The notes under the pieces are model-generated. The model did not search any database, had not been told where the DNA came from, and saw only the letters and a list, made by a program, of their open reading frames with translations. From the NCBI GenBank assembly GCA_027625915.1, contig JANTQA010000070.1, forward strand, positions 10,545,001 through 10,609,000: a stretch of 64,000 nucleotides of DNA, in the 5' to 3' direction. Positions 36,845 through 48,496 of this stretch are shown one piece after another (the first letter of the stretch is position 1; each line of letters begins with the position of its first letter). Source of the stretch: Anaeramoeba flamelloides. Taxonomy: Eukaryota > Metamonada > Anaeramoebidae. A program made the translations under genes and the position numbers.

Positions 36845-37331
36845 TTCCGTTAGGTTTTTTTTCCAAAATTTTAAAGAATAAAGTAAAATCAAAGATTTTT
36901 CTCAGTTCTTTCATATTCTTTCAAAACCTAGACACTCTATGACACTCAACAGTAATTGAGGGAAACTTTGGTTCAGTTTTCCAGAATTTAACAGAATTGA
37001 GTAAAAACTAAAATTTTATACAATACTTTTGAATCCTGGAAAATAGCCATTAGGTTTTTTTTTTGATTAAGAAAATTAAAAAAATCGTTGATTAATTTTC
37101 TTTTCATTTCAAAAATAAAAAAAAAATATACTGGTGTTTTTCTTGGGAATTTCTATTATATCTACATAATCTATTGATTTTCGTTAGGTTTTTTTTAATT
37201 TTAGAAATAAACCGAAAATTCATTAAAATTTTCTGTTTATTTCAAAAAGTAAAAAAAACCTAGAACACTTCACAAATAAAAAGAAAACTCAAGAAAACCT
37301 AGGCACTCTAAGGCACTTGAAGACACTATAC
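36845..37331. repeat. Fold-back repeat family C, copy 4 (composite)
   Basis: Two adjoining parts. 36845-36955 ends AAAACCTAGACACTCTATGA and 36960-37331 ends AAAACCTAGGCACTCTAAGG followed by CACTTGAAGACACT. The second part shares a long block with copy 1 at 1120-1312 (ATCTATTGATTTTCGTTAGG, AAATAAACCGAAAATT, CACTTCACAAATAAA). Confidence 0.6.
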
Positions 37332-38746
37332 AAACATGGAATATTTAACATCAGTGGTTTTTTATCTCTATATCCGTTTTATTCGAAGAGGGTCGTGTTT
37401 TAAAAACTATGAGTTATTATCTAACTAATAAATATCCTAAAGTTGAGTTTAATTAAAATTCATCCTTCAGTTTCTTTTAGAATTGTTTAACTTTGAATAA
37501 AACCCTTTTCCCCATCGATAAGCCCATAAAAAAGATGACTCCTTCTAACAATAATAAATACGTTAGTTTCAAGAATTTGAAGTTCTGGAATTTTGATTAT
37601 ACTGATAAATTCTAATAAATTTTAAAAAAAATTTTAGTTCTATTTCCATTTTTATAAATATTCAAACTGTTTCTTATCAAAAAGTCCCTGAAAAAGAATA
37701 TTTTAAAGAACAACTAATTTCACAGCATTTCTTTACACTTGACTTCATAAAATGCTTTTTTCCAAGTTGAGGAGAAAAATTTCAAAAAGGAAAATCAAGT
37801 AAAATTTTTTACCATTTATTAGAATTTATCAGTATTGTCAATAAACTTAATTATTCATATCGAAAGGTTAATGAAAGTATTATTTTTGTCTAACTTAAAA
37901 ATTTTCAATTTTATTTTTTCATATTTGTGTTTAATGTTCTTTTTTTTTAGAAATTTTTTTGTTGTTAGAATTCGTAAAAAAGGTAATGAAAAAAACCCAA
38001 TTAAGCCAAATTTCAATTCTATATGCCCTTAATAAAATTAAGCACTATTTTTTTCTGATTAATATTTTTCGAAATTAAGAACATAACTTAATTCAATTAA
38101 ACACTGTGATAATTTTTTTAGAATAAAAACACTCTCAACTTTTGAATATCGAAAATATTTTTTGGAATTAGTGTGCACTTTTTTATTTTTTTTTGAAAAA
38201 TTGGGGTTGAGAAAAGTTTGAAATCAAAGAATAAGTTAATATATTAAATTAGAATGCTTTTCCAGAAAGTTTATCCTTTTAGTTTAACTTTTTTTTTATT
38301 TTACCATTTAAAACTAAAAAAAAACATTTGAGGACCAAATTAGTGCCTTTTGTGAAAAGAAAATCCCCATAATTTAGAATTTGTTTTTGTAAATGAGTTA
38401 AAACAAGATAGTGTATCTAAAAATATACATAATTTCAAGTTTGAATTCAATGATTTTGGCAAAAAATGTTTTCAAGAAAAAGCTAAATTGAAACTTTATT
38501 TATTTTTATTTTATCATTTTGTTTTTTTAATTGTATTAATGGAAAGTATTTGATCAGTTTTTCATTTTTAGTGTTTTTTGGGTCGTAGGGACATATTAAT
38601 CCCAAGTCCAAAAAAAAAAAAAAATTACTGTTTTTGTTATTTTGATTTCGAAACAATCTTCTGGTTATAATCTGAGTTTGTCCTCGAAGATCGAAAAAAA
38701 TGATATTGTTCGAAGTGATATAAAATGATATTGTGGAGTTCGAAGA

Positions 38747-39111
38747 ATGACGATTAATATCATCTTAGCACTAGAAAAATATTATTATTTTGAGTCTGGA
38801 TGGTGTTTCCAAAACGAAGAATTATCAATGGTGATTGTTAAACAAATGAAACAATATAAGTTGCTATTTATTATTAGGAAATCAGATCTAACTCGCCGAA
38901 ACAAAAAAAAAAACAAAACAAATTTAACCAAAACAAAATAATTTTTTATTTTTTAATGGTACTTTGAAGACCTTGTTCTTCAAAGGATCACATTCTCTGA
39001 ACGGAATTTATGAAAACATTGAAGTTGAATTTTACATTTTCATCAGGAGTGACAAAACTTGGTTAAAATTTTACAGAGATAAACTAGATCTTTCATCCTT
39101 TCAATGAGATC
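38747..39111 (+). pseudogene. Possible coding remnant of unknown family
   Basis: Two protein-like frames lie in tandem. One is 38747-38941 (YYYFESGWCFQNEELSMVIV and a Lys-rich end). The other, in a different frame, ends at about 39111 and reads KGSHSLNGIYENIEVEFYIF then IRSDKTWLKFYRDKLDLSSF. Base composition is clearly less AT-rich than around it. The second part faintly recalls the last strands of ubiquitin-specific proteases (FxR...WxKF), but the catalytic His box is not there and I would not assign it. It could be exons of one unrecognised gene or a decayed one. Confidence 0.3.
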
Positions 39112-39645
39112 CTTACTCCTCTTTTATTTCCCTTTTGTCAGCCAATTCCTGGAAACGATCAAACTTAAAAATCTGCATGCATCTTGAGTTATTAACTGTG
39201 AAGTATATTAAACCTTCCTCTCCAAGATTTCAGGGCTTGACATAGTAAAACAAAATGTTTTTATTTTTTTTTTCTTAATTTGTAATTAATTTTTTTATCA
39301 AATTTCCAAAATTCTTTTATAAATCGTCTCTTCTCTCTTTTTTTCATCTAAAAAAAGAAACTGGAAACAATTAATTATTTTTCAAAAATGAGATCTTGAT
39401 TTTTTTCGAAAAGAGAAAAAAACAATGTTTGTAAATAGACATTGTTTTTTAAAACGAAAAGGAATCTAATTTATTCCTTTTCCAAACTTACCCCAAATTA
39501 TCAAGCACTTTGTTTAGTTTTTCTTGAACAAGTATTTTGGTTCCATGGGACAAAATATGTGTTTAATTGGTTTGAAATTGAGAAATTTGCTTAATCTCAG
39601 TGTTATCGATTAAAAATTGTCACAAAAAAAAATTTGTTAAAGTAT

Positions 39646-39816
39646 CACTGGTATTTGAATAATAAATGGGAAAAATTTTTCACTCCTTTTCCATATTTTT
39701 GTTTACTATTTTAGAGTTCTCCAAAAAAAGTAAGTTGTATTTTAAAAACTTGATTTGAAAAAGGAAATTGAAAATGAAGTGAAAATTTTTCCCATTTGTA
39801 ATTCAAATACCAGTAT
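39646..39816. mobile_element. Short inverted-repeat element, family A, best copy
   Basis: Left end ACTGGTATTTGAATAATAAA and TGGGAAAAATTTTTCACT. Right end is the inverted AGTGAAAATTTTTCCCATTT and GTAATTCAAATACCAGT. Total about 171 bp with arms over 40 bp and no coding capacity. Related copies lie at 11058-11221 and 52736-52907, with weaker matches near 22096, 30537 and 44292. Confidence 0.8.
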
Positions 39817-41045
39817 TAAATGACTTTAAATATCATACTGAAATTAAAATTTATTGGTAAAATACTTCTTATTTTACTTAGTTAGAGTTGTAAATACAAA
39901 GATCAAAAAATTTTCAAACTTTGCCTAATAATACAAGAATTCTCAAAATATTTCCACAGCAGCTGTAATACTATCTTACACTTTTAAGAGTTCTAATCTC
40001 TTACTTGTCTGTGGTTATCAAAAATTATTTACTTAAAATTTTCACAAAGAAAAAGTTGTGTTTTAAAAAAAATAAATAGCAAAAATAGAAGTAAAAATAT
40101 GAAAATCATAAAACAATTTTTCAATATACCAGAGCAACTCGAAAAACAGAATTACCATGGAGTATAAAGACAAATGGTATGTATGAATTGTAATCATGAA
40201 TTGAGCTGAAAAATAATTGTTACAATTCAGATAATCACAGACTTTTTACACAGCCATTATATGACCTAATTATGAGCGTTAATTTATTTTATATTTATGA
40301 TCCAAATTGACAAGTTTGAAAATGTAATCAAAACCTTGAATATTTCAAAGGATTAAAGGCAGTGTACACACACTTCAAAGAAAACATCCTTTAATTTATT
40401 TAATAGAAAATTTGAGGATTGTGAACCAAGTAATTCATCAAAATTAATCAAATGAAATTTTAAGAAAATTTATTGAAATTTTTATTACGAAATTTCAAAG
40501 CCAAATTTTTTTGATTCAATTGATTGACGTTTAATTGAAAAAATTATGATTTTAAACTTGTCCTCATTTGTATTTAGGCTTGTTTCAAAAAAAGTTCCAT
40601 TTTTTTGATTTTCAAACAAAATAATGACAAGATCAGTTTGCAAAATATATAAATAGAAAATCTTAAAAAAAAGAGAATAAAAAACTACAAAGATCTATTC
40701 CTGTACGAGCAAATATGTTTGATTTAATAAAACCTATGTTTTTGTGTTGGTATTGGAAGGGAATAATGGAACATTAAGAAGAAGGTAAAGAATCGAGAAA
40801 AAAACAAAAATGACACAATTATTAACTATTTTTCAATTGTAAATTTCAAATAAATTATTCTAAATTTTTCTGAAATTTAATTAACTAGACAATTTGTTTA
40901 ATTAGAAAGGATCGACTATTTTTTTTTTTGTGAACGATTTAGAGGGTTTCTTATTGGAAAAATAGAGAAACCAATCATTAGAGCAAAAAATTAATTTGTT
41001 ATTGAAATATTTTCGAACCTTCTTTTCTTTGTATGGATGAAATTA

Positions 41046-41375
41046 TCAAGGCGGAGCCCTTTTTGTGATCAGGAGTTTTTCAAAATCTGTGACAAGAAGT
41101 TCTTGAAAAAAAAAAAAAGGAATGGTCTTTCTTGGACTAAATTGTGCTTCTGTGAAGAGAATTCCAAACCATGTTTGTTGTCCCCAGTTACCAAACTGAA
41201 AAACTCTTAAAAAAATATACACCGATAATATTTTGTTTATTGGTTCAGTAATGTAAAAAAACACTTTGTGGCAAGTACAAAAGAAAAAAGCCAGCCTTTG
41301 AACATAAAAGAATTTGAATAAGTCATTTTTTTTAATTGAAAACTTTTTTTTTTCAAAATTAATTCCTTTCGCCAA
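41046..41375 (-). CDS. Doubtful hypothetical frame
   Basis: A 109-residue frame from an ATG. Its second half (FQFGNWGQQTWFGILFTEAQ, FSPRKTIP, ELLVTDFEKLLITKRAPP) looks protein-like and is less AT-rich, while the first half is Phe/Lys-rich like translated AT-rich DNA. A TTTTTTTTTTTTCAAG stretch near 41100-41115 could be an intron end on this strand. No family recognised. It may be a fragment of a lost gene. Confidence 0.2.
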   Translation of the reverse strand: MAKGINFEKKKFSIKKNDLFKFFYVQRLAFFFCTCHKVFFYITEPINKILSVYIFLRVFQFGNWGQQTWFGILFTEAQFSPRKTIPFFFFQELLVTDFEKLLITKRAPP

Positions 41376-41690
41376 TAATTTTTCAACCCATTCGAAACTA
41401 AAAAAAAAAAAAAGGTTTCAAGAGCACTAATTTTATTCAGATTTTTTGCTCTTCAGATTATTCCTATTTTTGAAATTTTGCTAAAAAAAAAAATAAAAAA
41501 AGACCTTATCAAAGTTGAAAAAGACATTTTAAATTAATAGTAAGTATTTCTTTCAAAAATTTTTTTGTAGAGAAAAACAAGGATAAGGTGCTACGATTAT
41601 TTCAACACAGTTTGATAAAATTACAATACAAAATAAAAAAAACAAAACAATAAACAAATAAAAAAAGCGACTAATATCTTTGGAGAAATT

Positions 41691-44036
41691 ATGGATTTTA
41701 CTACAAGAAAATTCAAGGAATTATACAAAGACACCGAATTTTCTGATGTCGAATTTGTCATTGAATACCAAAAACCCAAAAAACAGTTCCAATTAAAAAA
41801 ATTGAAAAAGAGTCTTGCAAAAATGAAAGAGGAAAAGAAGCAAAGCCTCCACATAAACGAGAAAAAAAAAAAATCCAAAATTAAGGCGCAACGGAAAAAA
41901 TTCACCGCACACCGTCTTGTTCTCTCAAGGGTATCACCTTTTTTTCAGAAACTATTCTATCCGCCCAATTGGCAAAATAATTTGTCTCAGATTTGGAGTG
42001 TGGTGATTACGGACATTTCCCCAAGGTCCTTCGAGGTAATTTTAAAGTACATTTACACCCAGCAGATTGAATTGAACAGGGAGATATGCTTACAAGTTTT
42101 GGTTGCTTCGACAAAATTTGAAATCAGCAATTTAATTCACTATTGCGAAGAATATATTTTAAAGACTTGTGCGGTACAAAATGTTTTGCCAACGATTTGT
42201 GAATCAAATTTTCTCAAAAATAAATTGGTTTTTGATCGATCGGTTTATTATCTTGGATTAAATTATCTCAAGGTTTTCCAGATTGAAAACTGTTTGAATG
42301 GAATGGATCAAGGTTTATTAATTTTCATCTTAAATTATATTTTGTCTGTTCATAACAAAAAAGTTTTGAAAAAGGCCAGACGAAAAGAAGAAGAAGAAGA
42401 TGAAGAAGAAGAAGAAGTAGAAAAAGAAAAAGAAAAAGAAAAAATAATAAAAAAAGAACAACAAGAAGGAGAAAAAGAAAAAGAAGAAGAAGAAAATGAA
42501 AATGAATTCAATCATTTAAGTGAAAAAAGAAAATACTTATTTGATCGGCTCTTTGAAAGGGGCGTGTATTATTGTTACACAAATTTATTAACAATACATG
42601 ATTTTAAAACCACATTTAAGAATTTTTTGTTTCCTGTTTTTCAGTTGTTGAATGCAAATTTTGAACAGTTTTACCATTTGTATTCAGCCAACCAACTATT
42701 AGATCAAGATTTCCCTAATTTGAGAGCTTCAAAATTACAAAGAACCCAAATTAAGAAACAGAAACAGAAACAGAAACAAAACATTGAAGAAAATAAGTCG
42801 TTTAAAGGCTATAAAAACAACTTGCAATACAACAATAATAATTTCAATCAACAAATAAATGAAAATAGTGTTTTACCAAAACCTAATTCCCCATTTCAAA
42901 ATTTTTATAAAAGTAGAAAAAATAATGAGAATACCAGATTGGAACAAAATTATATGAACACGTTACCCATGGAGAAGAATAAAATGATGTTTCAGAGTAA
43001 TACTTTAGTCAATAAGAATTTTCAAATTAGGTGCACCAATCTCAAAAGACAGGACAATACTACGATAACGGGGGTTCGTAAACGAAAACCAAAAAGAGAA
43101 AGAGAACAAGTCGAAAAAAACAAAGAAGAAGAATTGGGGAGTGGAGCTGGGGAGGATACGAATAGGGAGGAACAAGAAATAAAAAAAGAAAAGGAAATTA
43201 AAAAACAACAAAAGAAATTCAGAAATGACTTTGGTCAAAAAAATAATACTTTTGGGAATAATGGCGAACACCAATTTGAAAACCAAAACCAAATATGTAA
43301 TCTAAATAAAGAAAAACAACTGCTTGCCACCAACAAGATCAAAATCCTCTTAATGACAACTGATCAGAACCAGGAACACCTCGATGATGTGATCTTATCG
43401 ATCCGATTTAAAGGAATCTCAAAAGTTGATTATTTGGATTGCTCAACAACAACTCCCAATTTCCAATTTTTAAAAAGCTATCATGCCGTCTTTGTATATT
43501 CGACCATCGAACCGTTCCACGATTATGAAGAATTAGGGAATGTGTTAGCAGACTTTGTGAAAGGTGGTGGAGGGCTGACCCTGTCGACATACCGCACGAT
43601 GATCGAAAAGCCATTCAAATGGAAAAAATCACAGCTTAAGGGCAAAATCTGCAGCGACGGGTATTTGCCCCTGAAAAACGGTCAGTTGATCTCCTTGAAA
43701 AGAGCACGACTGGGCGCCATTTTGCTACCGAACCACCCAATCATACAGGGCGTTGAAAACTTTGATGGCGGGACAAAAAGTTACAGAATTCAATCACACT
43801 TCGCAATAGATAAAGACTCCGAGGGGCAACTGATCGCACTATGGTCAGATGGTACCCCATTGATTGCTTGGAAAAGGAAGAAAAGCCAATTAGGTGCCGG
43901 AACCGTGGTCTTATTGAATTTCCAACCAGTTTCCGGTAACTGTTACCAAGACCGGGGAAGATACAGCCACTGGCTAAATGAAGACGGCAGAAAAATTATT
44001 TCAAATTCGATCGAATGGTGCTTACAAAATCATTAA
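41691..44036 (+). CDS. BTB-domain protein with C-terminal glutamine-amidotransferase-like domain
   Basis: A 781-residue single-exon protein. The N-terminal BTB/POZ domain (about residues 10-160) has FSDVEFVI, then FTAHRLVLSRVSPFFQKLF, VVITDISPRSFEVILKYIYT and LVASTKFEISNLIHYCEEYI. BTB domains mediate dimerisation and often serve as cullin-3 adaptors. A lysine-rich insert of about 40 residues separates the first strands from the HR-LS-SPFF helix. A BACK-like helical stretch follows (about 163-225). A Glu-rich tract (about 227-277) and a Gln/Asn/Lys-rich linker (about 330-540) lead to a compact C-terminal domain (about 547-781) with IKILLMTTD, YHAVFVYS, LADFVKGGGGLTLSTY and HPIIQGVENF. This domain resembles the class I glutamine amidotransferase or ThuA-like fold; I see no clear nucleophile Cys, so it is probably a binding module. 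The BTB call is firm and the C-terminal fold is moderate. Confidence 0.88.
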   Translation: MDFTTRKFKELYKDTEFSDVEFVIEYQKPKKQFQLKKLKKSLAKMKEEKKQSLHINEKKKKSKIKAQRKKFTAHRLVLSRVSPFFQKLFYPPNWQNNLSQIWSVVITDISPRSFEVILKYIYTQQIELNREICLQVLVASTKFEISNLIHYCEEYILKTCAVQNVLPTICESNFLKNKLVFDRSVYYLGLNYLKVFQIENCLNGMDQGLLIFILNYILSVHNKKVLKKARRKEEEEDEEEEEVEKEKEKEKIIKKEQQEGEKEKEEEENENEFNHLSEKRKYLFDRLFERGVYYCYTNLLTIHDFKTTFKNFLFPVFQLLNANFEQFYHLYSANQLLDQDFPNLRASKLQRTQIKKQKQKQKQNIEENKSFKGYKNNLQYNNNNFNQQINENSVLPKPNSPFQNFYKSRKNNENTRLEQNYMNTLPMEKNKMMFQSNTLVNKNFQIRCTNLKRQDNTTITGVRKRKPKREREQVEKNKEEELGSGAGEDTNREEQEIKKEKEIKKQQKKFRNDFGQKNNTFGNNGEHQFENQNQICNLNKEKQLLATNKIKILLMTTDQNQEHLDDVILSIRFKGISKVDYLDCSTTTPNFQFLKSYHAVFVYSTIEPFHDYEELGNVLADFVKGGGGLTLSTYRTMIEKPFKWKKSQLKGKICSDGYLPLKNGQLISLKRARLGAILLPNHPIIQGVENFDGGTKSYRIQSHFAIDKDSEGQLIALWSDGTPLIAWKRKKSQLGAGTVVLLNFQPVSGNCYQDRGRYSHWLNEDGRKIISNSIEWCLQNH

Positions 44037-44534
44037 GCCTCACTTTTTACCTTTTAATATTGTTTTTTTTTTTTCGATTATTTTTTTAAAAGCATCTTTT
44101 AATTTTTAAACAATTTTTGTCTGTTTTGTATTTAAAATTTATCAAATGTTGAAATATTTATTATTTGTTTTTTTAATTTTTTATTTTTTAAAGAATCCTT
44201 TCATACATATAATAACTCTTTAACCCTCTTGTGAAGTTATTATTTTTTTTTTATTTTACTTTTCTGATTTGTGGAATTCTTGTTGCTGTAGAATACTATT
44301 TGTTGAAAAATAAATGGAACAAAATTTTAATTCAGCTTACCAAAAAATGATTTATTGTAATCATTTTAATTTTTATAATCTGACAAGTAGTGAATGAGAA
44401 GTTGGCATTTTCCTCAGAACCAAATTATTCAAGTACTGATTAAAATATACTCTAATTAGTTCTAAAATATTTCGAAAAAAAACAGTCTTCTCAATAAAAA
44501 AATATCAATTTTAAACACAAACTTACTATTAATT

Positions 44535-44796
44535 ATAGTCAGTAACACTTTTAATACACAAAATTTCAAACAAATTTAAGGGAAAAAAAATTCAAATTAA
44601 GTGACTAAATTATTTGTTTTTTTTTTTTCACAAATTATTTTACAAGAATCCCAATTTTGAACTTTAAATTGGAATTTTTTTTTTTTTCACAAATAAAATT
44701 ATTTTACAATAATTTGAATAATGGACTTTATTTGATATTTTTTTACACCTTAATTTTCATTGAAATATTTATACTTTAAAAGTGGAACTGACTGTT
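44535..44796. mobile_element. Mariner-like MITE, family B, copy 3 (diverged)
   Basis: Left end AGTCAGTAACACTTTTAATA and right end AAAAGTGGAACTGACTGT are inverted. The interior has been enlarged with T-rich stretches compared with the other copies. Confidence 0.65.
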
Positions 44797-45917
44797 TTTA
44801 ATTCATAAAAACCAAATTCCCAATAATTCAAATATTGAAGAGTCTTTTTAAAATAAAGAAATAAAAATCATCGTTTTATAAGGTTTTGTTCAATATAACA
44901 CAAATCATTGTTTTTATTTTATTGATCGGAAACTCACGAATGATTGATAAAAAAACAATTATTTTTTCAAATTTCTATAAATAGATTAAATTTCACAATA
45001 ATTTCCAACTTTAAATTGTTTTTTTTTAACTTTATTAGTTGGACCACGTGAAAATTTCCAGACCCAGAAATTAATTTTTTTGTATATGAAATAGACAAAA
45101 AAAAAATCTTCGGTTATATACTATCAAAAAAATTGCTGGTTTGACATGTTTTTTTATTTAAATTTTAGTGTTTTATAAAAATTGAAAAGAATCTTGTTGT
45201 TTCTGAAACATTTTTCAAAAAACTAAAATAAAAATTAGAAAGATTGAAGATCGAATTTGATAGTTTCTTTAAAATAGTCCCGCCTTTTGGTTTTACGATG
45301 TTTTGAAATTGAAGATCCATAAAAAAAAAAAAAAAAATTGTAAATTTTTAATCGTTTATAAGATTTTAGTGTAAAAATTCAAATATGAATTTATTTACTA
45401 TTAGAAATTTTTATGTCTATTATAAAAATTCATGATTTGTAATAATCTATAACATAACCAAAAAACCTTATCACCAAAAAGGAAAATATGGGTTAGAAAA
45501 TGTATTTTCTACTCATCAAGATTTCATGGTAGGTTTGGAAAGGCTATATTAATCTGAATTGAGAGTGAGAAAATTTTTATGATAGGTGCTGAAAAGTGTG
45601 ATACATAATCCCCCTTCCAAAAATTTTAATACATTCAAAATCATAAATATGCAAAAAAACCCTCAATTTGTTGTATTTTTTCAAACGGAATATAAAATCA
45701 AATTTAAGCACCACTGTATTAATGTTTTTATCAGGAATCATTTTTTACCAAATAAAAAAATACAAAACGAAAAAATAAAATTCAATGTGTTTGAAAATAA
45801 AAAATGGAGCTGAACAAAATATATGTATTGGTTAAATTGGTAGAAAATTTTACCAACAATTGTTGATGGATCAAATGATAAGATACCATCAACATAGTGT
45901 ATCTGGTTTTTCCATTA

Positions 45918-46096
45918 AGGGACTAATCTCTATTAATTTTTTTTATCTAAATTTAATTGAGATTGGGAAAATTTTTTGCTAATTCCTTAGATTTAAAAAC
46001 CACTGTTTATTTTCAATATTAAACATATTTCTAGATATGTAATCCTTATTTAGAAATTGGTATTTAAAAAAATAATAGATACTAGTCCCTTAAACA
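45918..46096. mobile_element. TTAA-flanked MITE, family E, short copy
   Basis: Ends TTAAGGGACTAATCTCTATT and GATACTAGTCCCTTAA are inverted with TTAA at both sides. Its right half, inverted, matches the left part of the longer copy at 48497-49078 (including AATTTCTAAATAAGGAT and ATATGTTTAATATTGAAAAT), so it is an internally shortened relative. Confidence 0.75.
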
Positions 46097-47460
46097 AACT
46101 CAAAACGAACCTTCTTTCAACCATTTTTAAAAAAAAATTCTTGATCTAACCAAACAGATTACGTAACTGATTAGGAAATGAAAACAAAAAACGAGATTAG
46201 ACAAAAAATTAATTCGTTCGTAAAAGCAAAATTATTTCAAAATTGAATGTAAAGTGCAGTATTGTTAATCTTTCAACTTCTTAATGTGTGTCCAAATTTT
46301 TCGAATTTAGCTTATATATGAAAACTTGATATCAGTGATCAATGTTTGTCCCACCTTAAAATTCATTTGGGAAGGATTTCAAACAATTATGTTTTTCAAA
46401 AAAAAAAATACAAAAAAACAATATTTCTGTATTTTTCGATACTTCATTTAAAAAAAAGAAAAATCAGAAATACTAATTCAAATAATTTTTTTTATAGAAA
46501 ACTACATTAAGATTGAAATATTTCTGATGACTGTATCTATTTAGATACTCTTTAAATTATGAGTCTCAAATTTAGTCACTTCAAAATTCTTTCTTTAATA
46601 GATTAGATGAGGGAACATCTAACCCTTGACAATAAACCCGATTCAAATAATTGTATACTTTTTTTACAACTATTATTCGATGGTGTTTTAAAGTTAAACC
46701 ATTTTATCACCCTTTGTAATTGCAATGAAAAAATTAAAAAGTATATAATCAATAAAAATGCATCAATTAAAATATGAATAAATAAATCCAAATATTATCG
46801 AGAATTTTTTGTTTATATCTCATTTAATTCTGGCAAATGTTTTCATTTTAAACAAAACGACAAACTTAATCTGGGAAAAGTTCTTGTTAATTTTCACACC
46901 TTACAAGTGACTATTGTCGATTATATGAAATTTAAATTTGACAATTAATAAATATAATTTATTTCTTGATGAAAAAGTAATTGGTAAAAAGTATATTCAA
47001 AACAAATCCATCGTCAACGGAATGTTCAATTAATACAAGTCACTCAACCATTTTTATGACTAGTGTTTCAAAATTTTTGTCCTTCACTTTTTGAAGAAAA
47101 CTTTACTAGAATTGTTTATTCACCATTTACAATCAATGTATGCAAGTTATTAAGAATTAGAGACCTTTTTGTAATTACAGCACAGCAATACAGAATTAAT
47201 TTTCAAAATCAAATCAATGCTAAAAAGAATGGAAAAAGATTTAAGAAGAGATAACAATATTGAGTCTATCGATCAATTTTATTTTGTTTAATAAGCTGAT
47301 TCAAAAAAAGTTTGTACTTTTTTTAAGAATTGATAATATTTGAAAATTTTAATTATCATTCTTAACAAAACTAAAGACTTTAAATTTAAAGCTATTTCTT
47401 GCTTCTGAATTTCGTTAAAAGGGAAAATGATTGGTTTGATTCCGTTTAATTTAATTTAAT

Positions 47461-48180
47461 TTAATTGATTACTTTGGTTGTAAGTCCTTTAAAGTTCTTG
47501 GTTGGAACATAAGTTACACGTGTGTATAATTTTTCTTTGGCTTCTTCATCTTCATTGATTTGTCTTTCTAATCTTACTCTAATTCTAAATGGAACATTTT
47601 TGATACCTTTTGACCAGATGAACTATATGTTTGAAAAATTAAGTCAATCAAAAATGGTTAAAATAGTCAACAAAGAAATTAAAAAAAAATTGTTTTGGTT
47701 TAATTTATTGATTGAAAAAAAGTAAAAAAAAAAAAAAAAAAAGCAAAATCACAACTAAAAATTGAATGAAAAAAGAAAAAAATGAAGAAAGTTACTTTAT
47801 TAACTTCTGGATCTACTCTAACATCTTTGGTTCCCATTTCTCTATTTGTAAATTGTTTGATAACTTTGATAGCTTTTGGTGCTCTTCGTTTATAGGAACT
47901 AAAAGATTTATCCAAAAAAAAAAAAAAAAAAAAAAAAAGGGATCGTATTCAAAATACAAAAGAGAAAGTTTTTTTTTGTGGTTTTTGTTTTTTTATTTGT
48001 TTAATGTTTTTTTAGGATTTTATTGGAGGGAAAGCAAGCAACATTACAATAAAAAAACAATTTAAAAAAAAAAGATTGTTACACGTTATGTAATAATTTG
48101 TGTAAGTGGATCGTGTATTCTCTAGTAACAATTTCAGCTTTTGGTTTTTTGTCTTTCCAATTTTTTGATTTTTGGGACAT
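47461..48180 (-). CDS. RPL31: Cytosolic 60S ribosomal protein eL31, 3 exons
   Basis: On the - strand exon 1 is 48180-48083, exon 2 is 47898-47796 and exon 3 is 47622-47461. The introns are 184 and 173 bp, GT-AG, with matching phases (2 then 0), giving 120 residues, close to the usual 120-125. eL31 lies at the polypeptide exit tunnel rim of the large ribosomal subunit. Recognisable stretches are [17 protein letters not shown] in exon 1, [15 protein letters not shown] and [14 protein letters not shown] in exon 2, and [40 protein letters not shown] and GLTTKVIN before TAA in exon 3. All core regions are present. Introns contain long A/T runs. A TTAA-type MITE lies about 320 bp upstream of the start, in the likely promoter region. 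Confidence 0.97.
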
Positions 48181-48496
48181 TTGATTGTTATTCTTGACAA
48201 TAATTTATGAAAAGAAATGAATGAAAAAAAATGAATTTTGAAAAAAAGATCTCAAAACGAAGTTTCTATTGGATCCTAATTGAAAAAACTATTTACGAAT
48301 ATAAAGTTTTGTTTTGACAGTAAGGTTATTCCTTAATTTCATATTTACCTTTTGTGTGTTATTTAGTATTTTGAAAAAGAACTCTTTTCTTCTCCGACGT
48401 GAAATTAATGAATATCTTTAATTCTTAAAATTTCAAAATAAATCAATAGATTTTTTTTTCAATTCCTATTTTTTTACTTTAACTAATTTTTTTGTT

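Larger units (their letters stand above)
31936..41690. other. Intergenic region with repeats and weak ORFs
   Basis: Contains repeat F copy 3 (32225-32850), C-family copy 4 (36845-37331), a possible coding remnant (38747-39111), the best A-family element (39646-39816) and a weak - strand frame (41046-41375). The parts 33.0-36.8 and 37.4-38.7 kb show no recognisable gene or element. Confidence 0.6.
44037..47460. other. Intergenic region with short elements
   Basis: Between the BTB gene and the 3' end of eL31. It holds a weak A-family copy (about 44292-44440), a diverged mariner-like MITE (44535-44796) and a TTAA-flanked element (45918-46096). Short ORFs here are not protein-like. 46.1-47.4 kb shows nothing recognisable. 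Confidence 0.6.

Noticed and set aside
42330-43614. Three - strand frames inside the BTB gene
   Set aside because: Complements of Glu/Lys-rich and conserved parts of the + strand gene.
47522-48065. Frames on + and alternative - frames over eL31
   Set aside because: The three spliced - strand exons give a complete eL31; the others are shadows or intron read-through.
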